Assembly (NCBI GenBank): GCA_023428375.1
Contig: JAEYYR010000002.1
Span: 434,001 to 498,000 of the forward strand
Source: a bacterium
Lineage (GTDB): Bacteria; Babelota; Babeliae; Babelales; Babelaceae
DNA: 64,000 nt
Reading direction: 5' to 3'
Under the pieces are notes generated by a model. The model made no database searches and had not been told where the DNA came from. It saw nothing but the letters and a program-made list of their open reading frames with translations. Positions 24,672 to 32,573 of the stretch are shown in pieces (the stretch's first letter is position 1; each line of letters starts with the position of its first letter). The position numbers were made by a program, and so were the translations under genes.

Positions 24672-26045
24672 ATGAAAAATACGTGGCAAGAATTTTTAAA
24701 AATTATACACGAAGAAGTAGGCAGCCGGGTCGTTGAAACCTGGTTTAAAGCCGTGCAATTGGTGCGTTGGGATGCTCAGCGTAAGATTGTTTACTTGGAA
24801 ACGCCCAATAAATTTGTAAAAGAATGGCTTAAAAACCATTATATGTCACTTTTTGAAATTCATTTAGGACGCCTATTTAACGAGCGAGAAATCAGAATTG
24901 TTTTCTCTGAAAATGGCGGCACTCCGGAAATTACCCACGCTACTCATATCGAGCAGACCCAGCAATTTACGCCGGCACGAATCGTCAAACAACCTACTAC
25001 AATTCGTTTGCCTGAAAAAATCAAAACGCGCGGCACTAATCCGCACTATACCTTTGACTCATTTGTGGTCGGTCCCAATAATCAATTAGCCTTTGCCGCA
25101 GCACAAGCGGTGTGTGAAAAACGCGGCACCTTATACAATCCCCTCTTCATTTATGGGGAATCTGGTCTGGGAAAAACCCACCTCTTGCATGCTATTGGTA
25201 ATTACATTAAAGAGATCGATAAAAAATCGTTAATCGTCTATCAATCTGCCGACCGATTTATTCACGAATTTATTCATGCGATTCGCTTTGATAAAATTTA
25301 TCATTTTGAAAACAAATACAAAGATATCGATGTTTTGCTTGTCGATGATATTCAAATCATTTCAAACAAAGAGCAAACTCAGGAAGCATTTTTTAATATT
25401 TTTAACATGCTTCATCAAAATCAAAAGCAAGTGGTGTTTACCAGCGACTGTTTGCCACGAGATATTAAAGGCCTTGCAGATCGCATTCGTTCTCGCCTGA
25501 GTAGTGGTTTAGTAACCGACATTCAACCACCAGCGTATGAAACAAAAATAGCCATATTAAAACAAAAAAATGAGATTCATGGCATTCCTCTCGATGATAC
25601 GATTATCGAGTATTTAGCTACGCATATTAAGGGAAGTATCCGCGAACTTGAAGCATCATTGATACGACTCAAAGCATTCACCAGCTTTACGCGTGAATCT
25701 ATTGATCTTGAAACGGTGCAAAAAATATTTGCGCCTACAACTAAAAATTATAAAGACAAAAATCAAGAGCTTGAATCAATTGTTAAGTATTTCGTAAAGA
25801 ATTTTAATTGTCCGCTACAAAAATTGCGCTCTAATGACCGCGACCGTCAAACAAGTCATATTCGCCATATGGCCATGTATATGATTAAACGAATGACTAA
25901 TGCTCCTTTAAAAGATATTGGTACTTATTTTAATCGCAAAGATCATACAACGGTCATGCATGCTCTTGATAAAATTGAAAATCAAAAGCATGCAGATCCA
26001 GATTTGCATAAATTACTCAATAAAATCGAGCAAGAATTATCATAA
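24672..26045 (+). CDS. dnaA: Chromosomal replication initiator DnaA
   Basis: 457 aa. Domain I (about 1-70), a short linker, AAA+ domain with Walker A GESGLGKT (162-169) and Walker B VLLVDDIQ (221-228), and a C-terminal domain IV with the DHTTVMHALDKI DNA-binding signature. Opens the replication origin. No DnaA-box cluster is visible in the 113-nt gap to rplI, so the origin is probably not immediately here. Confidence 0.97.
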   Translation: MKNTWQEFLKIIHEEVGSRVVETWFKAVQLVRWDAQRKIVYLETPNKFVKEWLKNHYMSLFEIHLGRLFNEREIRIVFSENGGTPEITHATHIEQTQQFTPARIVKQPTTIRLPEKIKTRGTNPHYTFDSFVVGPNNQLAFAAAQAVCEKRGTLYNPLFIYGESGLGKTHLLHAIGNYIKEIDKKSLIVYQSADRFIHEFIHAIRFDKIYHFENKYKDIDVLLVDDIQIISNKEQTQEAFFNIFNMLHQNQKQVVFTSDCLPRDIKGLADRIRSRLSSGLVTDIQPPAYETKIAILKQKNEIHGIPLDDTIIEYLATHIKGSIRELEASLIRLKAFTSFTRESIDLETVQKIFAPTTKNYKDKNQELESIVKYFVKNFNCPLQKLRSNDRDRQTSHIRHMAMYMIKRMTNAPLKDIGTYFNRKDHTTVMHALDKIENQKHADPDLHKLLNKIEQELS

Positions 26046-26049
26046 AAGA

Positions 26050-27108
26050 TTAGTAAGTAATCGTATAATTTAAGCATCGAAGGTCTTTACAAGATTTTTG
26101 TGCCTTAATACGATCTCGTTTTGAACGGCAAAATTTATCGCGCATATATTTCCACGTTAAATTAAAGTAATATGAAAAGTACGTGTGAAAATGATAAGGC
26201 TTTTTTAATCCCACCATGCTTGGAAAATGTTCAGTATCGATAATTACTACTTTATTAGTGCCCTTTTCAACCACAAAGTTATCTATGTGGGGATCCAAAC
26301 AACTATCTAAGAAATTAGAAATTTCTAACGCTATTGTACGATTAGATTTTTTCCATAATTTTAAACAACCGTCACTTTCAATAGCATCTGCTATGATGAC
26401 ATAGATTGAAGGTAGTCGCATAAAGGCATAATCGCTGCCAATATTATCACTTTCCACAGTAAACCAACGTACTTCTTTTGGTAACCAATACCATTTGCGG
26501 GGTGTATCAATAATCGTTGACCAATGTGGATCAGCATCTATCATCGCACGAATATTTTCTAAATTTTTTATTCGCGTAAAACCAGTTAAATGCCGATTTA
26601 CGCCACCGCCAACGATAAAGCAACACGCCGGTACAAAGCCCTCATCATACGGAGAAACAAATGTTTCTGGCGTTTTGCAGAAAATTTTTGCAACAAATGG
26701 ATAGTCTTTGAATTTAACGATAATAAGACCAGAGGCTTTTTGCCAATTATAATCACTCTTTTTTAATATTATGAAATCATCAAAATAATCTTTACTGAGT
26801 CGACAATCAGTGATTTCATCAATGAATCGTTCAAGCATATCGTTGATTACTTCTACTGGTACGACTTGATCACCATGACGTGACACAATCTCTCCTTCTT
26901 GCGGCCACAAATGATCATAAAAAAATTGTTCATCAAAGCGAGAAAAAATTACTTCTTCCAAATGTGACTCTTTTAAGCTCCAACATTCATCGCTATCTTC
27001 CCATGCAGCGCGGATATGCGGCACTGTTTTATCATAAGGGCGATGAATACTGTAAGAATACGAAAAAAGCGGAAAAAAGCTTATACAATACATCAAAATT
27101 TTCATCAT
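26050..27108 (-). CDS. Secreted protein with a PI3/PI4-kinase- or protein-kinase-like active-site pattern
   Basis: About 352 aa from the ATG at 27108 (GGAGAGAG upstream), which opens a signal peptide (MKILMYCISFFPLFSYSYS). Numbered from this Met: a GLIIVKF..YPFVAKIF stretch near 130-143 resembles the beta-3 Lys strand; DPHIDN (272-277) resembles the DxHxxN catalytic loop of phosphoinositide/HipA-type kinases; VVIIDTEHF (287-295) resembles the following metal-binding IDFGH strand. This suggests an exported kinase-fold enzyme, perhaps a host-directed effector. The remainder is unassigned. Motif-based inference only. Confidence 0.5.
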   Translation of the reverse strand: MMKILMYCISFFPLFSYSYSIHRPYDKTVPHIRAAWEDSDECWSLKESHLEEVIFSRFDEQFFYDHLWPQEGEIVSRHGDQVVPVEVINDMLERFIDEITDCRLSKDYFDDFIILKKSDYNWQKASGLIIVKFKDYPFVAKIFCKTPETFVSPYDEGFVPACCFIVGGGVNRHLTGFTRIKNLENIRAMIDADPHWSTIIDTPRKWYWLPKEVRWFTVESDNIGSDYAFMRLPSIYVIIADAIESDGCLKLWKKSNRTIALEISNFLDSCLDPHIDNFVVEKGTNKVVIIDTEHFPSMVGLKKPYHFHTYFSYYFNLTWKYMRDKFCRSKRDRIKAQKSCKDLRCLNYTITY

Positions 27109-27153
27109 GTTACTCTCTCCAAACCAGGTTGATTTTTTCCTCGGTTGTTTGAT

Positions 27154-27183
27154 AGTATACATACTATAGATCGTTTGTTACAA
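27154..27183 (-). promoter_or_regulatory. Putative promoter of the kinase-like gene with two palindromes
   Basis: On the minus strand TTGTAA (27183-27178) and TATACT (27159-27154) are 18 nt apart. The -10 lies in the palindrome ATAGTAT-AC-ATACTAT (27152-27167), and GTTTGT-T-ACAAAC (27173-27185) covers the -35. Two operator-like palindromes in a 140-bp divergent gap suggest regulation of one or both neighbours. Confidence 0.45.
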
Positions 27184-27249
27184 ACAGACGACAGATAGTG
27201 AAAAACATACTATGGAGATGCTAAATCTCTTGCAAATAAGGTGTAGTGT

Positions 27250-27777
27250 ATGGAACATTATGTTATTTCCCCACGCCAACAAAAAGTTATGTCTTGTCTT
27301 ATATGCATGCCACAGAAAATATTATCGTTGCATGGGCAAAACAACGTTTCAGAATTTGTACTACATGATTTATGCAAACCTGAATGTTTCAATTTAAAAA
27401 AAGCAGCATATTTTGTGGATAATCCAGATTTTGATCAATTCAAAGGCATCGCAGGATTTGATTGCAGCGACGTGAATGAATGCTCTGATGCGTGGCAATG
27501 CCCTGATACTTTTTCTGAAATTATGAAAAAATCTTCCTTTAATCAAAAAGTACGCACCATTAATCACTCCAGCGTACGTCGTGGAAGCACTGAAGAAAAT
27601 AAATTGATCGAAGAAGTTGCGCAACAACTGCTCATGCAAAATCCACGCTGCCGTACCTGGGGACTCAAACATGATAATCATGGAGTTTTTCTTTACGAAG
27701 ATTGTCCAGAGGCTCAAGAGCTTGCAGATCAATTAGAAAAAGGATTATGCTTACTTGGATTTTGCCCTATTTATTAA
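27250..27777 (+). CDS. Cys-rich protein, unknown family
   Basis: 175 aa, no signal peptide. At least eleven Cys spread through the chain (for example SCLIC, CKPEC, FDC, NEC, WQC), hinting at metal binding or disulfides. An AAGG site lies 8 nt before the ATG. Divergent from the kinase-like gene and followed after 15 nt by a 58-codon gene, probably one operon. Confidence 0.6.
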   Translation: MEHYVISPRQQKVMSCLICMPQKILSLHGQNNVSEFVLHDLCKPECFNLKKAAYFVDNPDFDQFKGIAGFDCSDVNECSDAWQCPDTFSEIMKKSSFNQKVRTINHSSVRRGSTEENKLIEEVAQQLLMQNPRCRTWGLKHDNHGVFLYEDCPEAQELADQLEKGLCLLGFCPIY

Positions 27778-27792
27778 TAAAAGGAGATCCTA

Positions 27793-27969
27793 ATGCGTAA
27801 ATTTTTAGAACGTATTGGTTGGTTACGATCATCGAAAGCTCATAAACCCGATCCAGCAAAAAACGATGAATTTAAAGATCAAACAACCAAAGATCATAAG
27901 ATTAAAGAAAATAAACTTACCCGTGGAACATTTTTTGGCAAACGTTGGTTTCCATTTAATCGCGGATAA
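27793..27969 (+). CDS. 58-aa basic protein
   Basis: A short frame with a full AAGGAG ribosome site 6 nt before the ATG. The product is Lys-rich (start MRKFLERIGWLRSS, end RGTFFGKRWFPFNRG) with no known motif. It follows the Cys-rich gene by 15 nt and its last 14 nt overlap the 3' end of the convergent pgk. Confidence 0.6.
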   Translation: MRKFLERIGWLRSSKAHKPDPAKNDEFKDQTTKDHKIKENKLTRGTFFGKRWFPFNRG

Positions 27970-28942
27970 CAGTTGCTAAAGCAGGCAAGCGAATATCAGC
28001 CAGGTAACTTAGGGTTGAGCCACCACCGGTAGAAAAAGTTGCATTATGCAGTTTATTTCGTAATGCAGCTACCGTGTCTCCACCACATACTAACATCCTG
28101 CCTGATCGCGCCTGTAAAATTTCAATCAAAGCATCAAAACTCATTTGATCTTCATACGGTGTGACGCCATTGATTACGAGTGGCAGTGATGGATCAAGCA
28201 ACGTAACACTCTGACGCAACGAATCTTTCATCGACTTACAATGATATGCATCATGCATAGTACTATTAGTTTTTAGAAATGAATTGGATACGGTGGGTAA
28301 CGTGATCAGTGTTTGGATTTTTTTATTGTGCTTAATAATACGCATCTTTTCATCACCCTTTCCACCGCCGACAAGAAGCATGATGTTTTCGCATGCTTTA
28401 AAGTAAGCAAGTTGTTGCATTTCATGCTGAACACATAATCCAATAGATCGATTATGCGGCAAAAAAAGGAGCGGTAATTCTATCAACGATGGATCATTTC
28501 GATGAGCGACGCCCCACGCATCAAAAACATAATAATGCGCACATTGCGATAATTCTTTAAAAAGATCCTGCTGTTCATCTGCATCTAATAATTCAAAGAA
28601 ACGAATATTTTCAAGAACAATACAGGTTGCATCAGTGCTTTGCAACAATTGAAGTTGTGAAACATCACGTGCAAAACGGGCAATAAACCCTTCTTCTACA
28701 AACCATTGTACTAATATTTCTGTTGACAGCGCCGCATCGAATTGATTTGGTCGTCCACGATGAGTAACGATAATGCATTTGCCGCCCCGCTCGTGAATGA
28801 AATTAAGAGTTTGCAAAATGCATTCCAATCTTGAATCATCAATTATTTGATTGTTTTTGACTGGAATATTTCCATCAATACGTAAGAGAATCCATTTATT
28901 ATGCAAATCCCAATGGCCAAGATTAAATGAATGATAAATCAT
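27956..28942 (-). CDS. pgk: Phosphoglycerate kinase, shortened and divergent
   Basis: About 328 aa against the usual 390-415. N-terminal substrate motifs are kept: LRIDGNIP, DDSRL, THRGRP, LENIRF and FDAWGVAHR. The nucleotide half is reduced: GGGKGDEK replaces GGAKVSDK, the GGGMANTFLKA region reads LPTVSNSFLK, and NGPMGVFE reads NGVTPYED, though GGDTVAA and STGGGS remain. Catalysis of 1,3-bisphosphoglycerate + ADP to 3-phosphoglycerate + ATP is likely but not assured. ATG 28942 has AGG 7 nt upstream; ATG 28957 overlaps the previous gene. Confidence 0.8.
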   Translation of the reverse strand: MIYHSFNLGHWDLHNKWILLRIDGNIPVKNNQIIDDSRLECILQTLNFIHERGGKCIIVTHRGRPNQFDAALSTEILVQWFVEEGFIARFARDVSQLQLLQSTDATCIVLENIRFFELLDADEQQDLFKELSQCAHYYVFDAWGVAHRNDPSLIELPLLFLPHNRSIGLCVQHEMQQLAYFKACENIMLLVGGGKGDEKMRIIKHNKKIQTLITLPTVSNSFLKTNSTMHDAYHCKSMKDSLRQSVTLLDPSLPLVINGVTPYEDQMSFDALIEILQARSGRMLVCGGDTVAALRNKLHNATFSTGGGSTLSYLADIRLPALATVIRD

Positions 28943-28949
28943 ACAAAAC

Positions 28950-30176
28950 CTATTCATGTATGGTGGTTAGCAACCAACCTATTGATTGCTTGCCCAAACG
29001 AGATAATGCAATCCATGCCGCAAAAAATGCCAAAAGAATTGCAACAAGTAAGGTAATAAACGCTAATTTCCAGGAGAAAATTGCAGGAACATGCGAAATA
29101 TAATAAATATCAGGCAATGAAATAATTTTGTATGTATTCAATAGCCATGAACATAATGCAGCAACCAATAATCCTAAAAGCGTTGCGGAAATCACTACGT
29201 ATAATGCAAGTGCAACAAATCCATGATAAATCTCGCGTGTGTTCATACCCATGGCACGCAAGATTGCAATATCATTTTTTTTATGAGTAACAAACATAAA
29301 TAACAACGCTACAACATTCATACTCGCAACAAATGCAATAAGAAACGCCACAAATCCCATGGCATATTTTTCTAAGGTAAGTGCTGAAAATATCGCAGGG
29401 TTTATCTCTGTCCACGAATATGCTCGAGAAGAAAATCGACGTTGGAGAGATTTAATAATATCTGCTGAAATATTCGAATCTTTAAGTTTCATTCCGATGG
29501 TGGAGACAGGCGCGTCAACCAGTGATTTTAAAAATTGAGAATCAATATACACAACACGATCATCAAGATCATTAAACCCCGTATTTAATAACCCGCCTAT
29601 TATAAGCTTGTGCTTTTCAAGTTGTACTGACATTCTCTTAACATCATGAGGTATTAATAACCATACTTCATCACCGATAGAAAGCCCCATTTCTTCAGCA
29701 CGTGATTTACCAATGACCACCTGATTGCCTTGCACAACCTGATCAAAAGTTTCATTACTCAATGTGGTTATTGAGTTAATCAATGAGCTAACTTGTTCTT
29801 CTTCTGAGGGCGTGATACCAATCAACAACGAAGAAGACAACAGCGCGTCTTGAGAATCTTCGTCTTTAATCAATAAGCCCTGTGCATATCTATAACCTGA
29901 AATTGCAGTAATAGTAGGATATTCTTTCTGTATAACCTGACGTATTGCAGACACATCAAACGATTGTCCTTCGGGAGCCTGTAGATAGGCATCAGCATGT
30001 ACGCCCTTCATTTTTGAAAAAGTTGCTTCTTCAAAACCTTGCATGATCGCCAATGTTAAGGCAAATGCACAAGAACCAACAAATATACTAAAAAAGCATA
30101 CGCGTAACATAATAACGAGCGTACGATTATTCGTCGCAGTAATAAAACGACGAGCAAAAAATAATGAAGGTGCCAT
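28950..30176 (-). CDS. LolC/LolE-type ABC transporter permease
   Basis: About 408 aa from the ATG at 30176, chosen because it gives the canonical LolC/E N-terminus (FARRFI...LRVCFFSIFVG, then LAIMQGFE); the frame is open to 30272. One N-terminal membrane helix, a large periplasmic MacB-like domain (about 60-275) and three C-terminal helices with the HKKNDIAILRAMG coupling segment. Probably releases lipoproteins from the inner membrane for outer-membrane sorting. The ATPase partner LolD is not in the window. Nearly overlaps pgk. Confidence 0.8.
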   Translation of the reverse strand: MAPSLFFARRFITATNNRTLVIMLRVCFFSIFVGSCAFALTLAIMQGFEEATFSKMKGVHADAYLQAPEGQSFDVSAIRQVIQKEYPTITAISGYRYAQGLLIKDEDSQDALLSSSLLIGITPSEEEQVSSLINSITTLSNETFDQVVQGNQVVIGKSRAEEMGLSIGDEVWLLIPHDVKRMSVQLEKHKLIIGGLLNTGFNDLDDRVVYIDSQFLKSLVDAPVSTIGMKLKDSNISADIIKSLQRRFSSRAYSWTEINPAIFSALTLEKYAMGFVAFLIAFVASMNVVALLFMFVTHKKNDIAILRAMGMNTREIYHGFVALALYVVISATLLGLLVAALCSWLLNTYKIISLPDIYYISHVPAIFSWKLAFITLLVAILLAFFAAWIALSRLGKQSIGWLLTTIHE

Positions 30177-30262
30177 AAAAGATCCAAACTCTTGCTGCAA
30201 GTAAATAAAGACTAATACAATGATACACAGCATATACGAAATCAAAACAACAAGAAAATAGT

Positions 30263-30709
30263 ATGATTCCAAAAAAGATTCATTGCGCCATAGGCGCTGA
30301 CCACCGCGGGTACCATTTAAAAAAATTAATTAAAGAAAATCAATTTTTGGACGAGCTTATTCATTGGCACGATGTTGGCACCGATTCGACTGAACGCACC
30401 GATTATCCAATATTTACACAACGTGCGATTGCTCTGCTACAAAATAACACCGTTGAATATGCAGTATTATTATGTGGTACTGGTGTTGGTATGGCCATTG
30501 CAGCAAATAGAACGAGTGAAATATATGCTGGTGTAGCATGGTGCGCAGAAGTGGCACAACGCGCTAAAGAAGAAGATAATGTAAATGTATTAATTTTACC
30601 GGCAGATTATATTAATGAGTCAGATGCATTCGAATGCATTAAACGATGGCTAATGGCTACCTTTAAAGGTGATCGATATGCGAAGCGTCTTTCAATGATT
30701 GATAAATAA
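30263..30709 (+). CDS. rpiB: Ribose-5-phosphate isomerase B
   Basis: 148 aa, typical length. Interconverts ribose 5-phosphate and ribulose 5-phosphate. GADHRGY at the N-terminus, DYPIF, catalytic-loop LLCGTGVGMAIAANR with the active Cys, and a conserved AKEEDNVNVL segment. Some members of RpiB/LacAB act on other sugar phosphates. Divergent from the permease gene. Confidence 0.92.
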   Translation: MIPKKIHCAIGADHRGYHLKKLIKENQFLDELIHWHDVGTDSTERTDYPIFTQRAIALLQNNTVEYAVLLCGTGVGMAIAANRTSEIYAGVAWCAEVAQRAKEEDNVNVLILPADYINESDAFECIKRWLMATFKGDRYAKRLSMIDK

Positions 30710-30714
30710 AAAAA

Positions 30715-30736
30715 AGAGGTGCCGATTGGCACCTCT
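30715..30736 (-). terminator. Intrinsic terminator for the minus-strand gene at 30755
   Basis: Stem AGAGGTGCC / GGCACCTCT with a GATT loop. On the minus strand it is followed by eight T; on the plus strand it lacks a T run, so it mainly serves the gene at 30755-32452. Confidence 0.75.
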
Positions 30737-30754
30737 CCTCATTACAAACAAATA

Positions 30755-32452
30755 TCATGCAAGAATTGCATAGATTTCATCTGACGACAAACAATCACGA
30801 TTGATTAAGGCTTGTGCTAACGCATGAACCTTATCAGCATTTCTCTTAAGAATATGTTCTGTTTCTTCAAGCATTTGATCAACAAAATTCCATGTTGCAT
30901 CATAATACTGATAACGAATATCAGGAGATACATATTCTGTATTTCTTCCACCGAGGGATAATTTTAATGCATGTTCAAATGCACGAGTCTTTAAACGACT
31001 TATTTGATCATAATTTAGATTGTATCCACTAAATTCGCATGACTTGATCGATGCTAATTCTGTACAACACTCTGCTTTATGAAATTCGCCATAATTAAAT
31101 GGTTGGGTTAATTCATCGTAGTAATACACTGAGCCTTTATTAGCTAATGTCGCTTTTGCAAGTTTGTAAGTTGGCAACATTTCATTGCTTACCACAATAG
31201 AACATGCAACAAAATAAGCATAGGCGTTACGTTCTCTACCTGTTAAACCAGAATAGGTGATATTTCTATGCATTGAGTCAATTGCTTGTTCAATGTATTC
31301 CATATTTACGGTCACGCGTTGTTGGTGAGCAGCAGCAACAGCACTATTAAGTAATGCAAGCAACGAAGCTTTAGTAATTTGTGGTGTTGATGCAGCGATG
31401 ATACGTTGTTCTTCTGCAGACAATTCAAGACCCAATTGTTTTACCCAGTTTGAAACAGCGTTCAAGCGTTGATGATAGGTAAGAACTTTATTGTCATTGC
31501 ATGGGCATTTCACTTCTTCTTTAGGAGCAAATTTTGCCTTGATCCATGCATACACTTCTTGAACATCACGTTTGATAAGAGGTCCACAAATACCGATTAC
31601 TGAGAAAGTACCAAAAATGGTGCCGGTTTTTTCAATCTCAAAAAGACCATTGGACCAACTTAATGCTTCTGCAACTGGACCATTGTCACGCATTTTCATT
31701 TTTTTCTTTACTAAATCTTCTTTTTTAGTAGCAGCACCAATAAAATTACGTAAATCTGCAATGAAACCAGAATATTCTTTGGTTGGGATTACTTTTCCCT
31801 TCTCGTCTGTTTCCTCGCCGGTAATCTTTACATTCATCAGCTTTTCGGCTTGTGAATCCGGCATAATCCACAACAAATACAATCCGGTCAATGCATAGTA
31901 CCATGAACGCTCAGCGATCAAATCAAGACGCGCGGTGCGCGCAACATCATACGCGGTTGTACCGATTGAACGGATTAATGAAAAATCCATATTCTCGATT
32001 GCATCTTTTAATTGCTGCACATGATCTGCAACGGATAAAAAGATCAAAAACAAATGCTCTTGTGTTTCTGTTACAATACCTGCAAATCGATGCTCCACCG
32101 TCATTGGCTGCCAGCATGCTGATTTGCCTAAGGTGCATGCAACCGTACGCATAATGCCATCAAGGCGAACGAGATATTCTTTAATTGAAGCAGTTGAACC
32201 TGCTGCAGAATATTCTTGTTGCAGACCATGCAATTCTTGACGGGCTTGTAATAAACTTTCTTTATGCGCTATTTTTTCTGGATTGTCACAGATTTTCACC
32301 ATCAATGATTCAAACGCAAAGTCCACATCTTTGCACAATTGAGGAAATTGTGATTCAACAATTGGTTGAACATCGCTTGCAATATCATTTGCAAAAAGCG
32401 ATAAGCAACTGGTAGCAAGCAACAAACTTGCCATCAACGACGCGTATATCAT
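30755..32452 (-). CDS. Pseudo-FtsH without the AAA+ domain, exported or membrane-anchored
   Basis: 565 aa. Signal or anchor helix (about 4-21), a 160-residue helical region, a second hydrophobic segment (about 185-198) followed by MNVKIT, also seen in the neighbour at 32574. There is no Walker A or B. From about 355 on it matches the FtsH AAA-lid and M41 peptidase layout: ITKASLLALLNSAV, TVNMEYIEQAID, then YFVACSIV where HEAGHAIV should be, LGGRNTEY and a C-terminal ALINRDCLSSDEI. Both zinc-site His and the catalytic Glu are lost. Probably a scaffold or adaptor paired with the AAA+ neighbour. Confidence 0.6.
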   Translation of the reverse strand: MIYASLMASLLLATSCLSLFANDIASDVQPIVESQFPQLCKDVDFAFESLMVKICDNPEKIAHKESLLQARQELHGLQQEYSAAGSTASIKEYLVRLDGIMRTVACTLGKSACWQPMTVEHRFAGIVTETQEHLFLIFLSVADHVQQLKDAIENMDFSLIRSIGTTAYDVARTARLDLIAERSWYYALTGLYLLWIMPDSQAEKLMNVKITGEETDEKGKVIPTKEYSGFIADLRNFIGAATKKEDLVKKKMKMRDNGPVAEALSWSNGLFEIEKTGTIFGTFSVIGICGPLIKRDVQEVYAWIKAKFAPKEEVKCPCNDNKVLTYHQRLNAVSNWVKQLGLELSAEEQRIIAASTPQITKASLLALLNSAVAAAHQQRVTVNMEYIEQAIDSMHRNITYSGLTGRERNAYAYFVACSIVVSNEMLPTYKLAKATLANKGSVYYYDELTQPFNYGEFHKAECCTELASIKSCEFSGYNLNYDQISRLKTRAFEHALKLSLGGRNTEYVSPDIRYQYYDATWNFVDQMLEETEHILKRNADKVHALAQALINRDCLSSDEIYAILA

Positions 32453-32486
32453 AGAAACTACCTTTCATGTAAACATTTCTGCCCAA

Positions 32487-32515
32487 ATGATACTGACAGT
32501 TGCATTATTCGTCAA
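32487..32515 (-). promoter_or_regulatory. Putative promoter for the gene at 30755-32452
   Basis: On the minus strand TTGACG (32515-32510), 17-nt spacer, TATCAT (32492-32487), about 35 nt before the ATG, with AAAGG as ribosome site. It gives this gene its own transcript downstream of the terminator at 32522. Confidence 0.55.
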
Positions 32516-32521
32516 TAAGAA

Positions 32522-32554
32522 AAGCGAGTGTTGAAAGTTTTCCAACACTCGCTT
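32522..32554 (-). terminator. Intrinsic terminator after the pseudo-FtsH AAA+ gene
   Basis: Perfect 12-bp stem AAGCGAGTGTTG / CAACACTCGCTT; on the minus strand a TTTTCTT run follows. Confidence 0.75.
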
Positions 32555-32573
32555 AAAGATTTTAAAAGATAAA

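Noticed and set aside
27414..27422. Perfect DnaA box (TGTGGATAA)
   Set aside because: Single copy inside a coding region, with no neighbouring boxes or AT-rich unwinding segment; not an origin.
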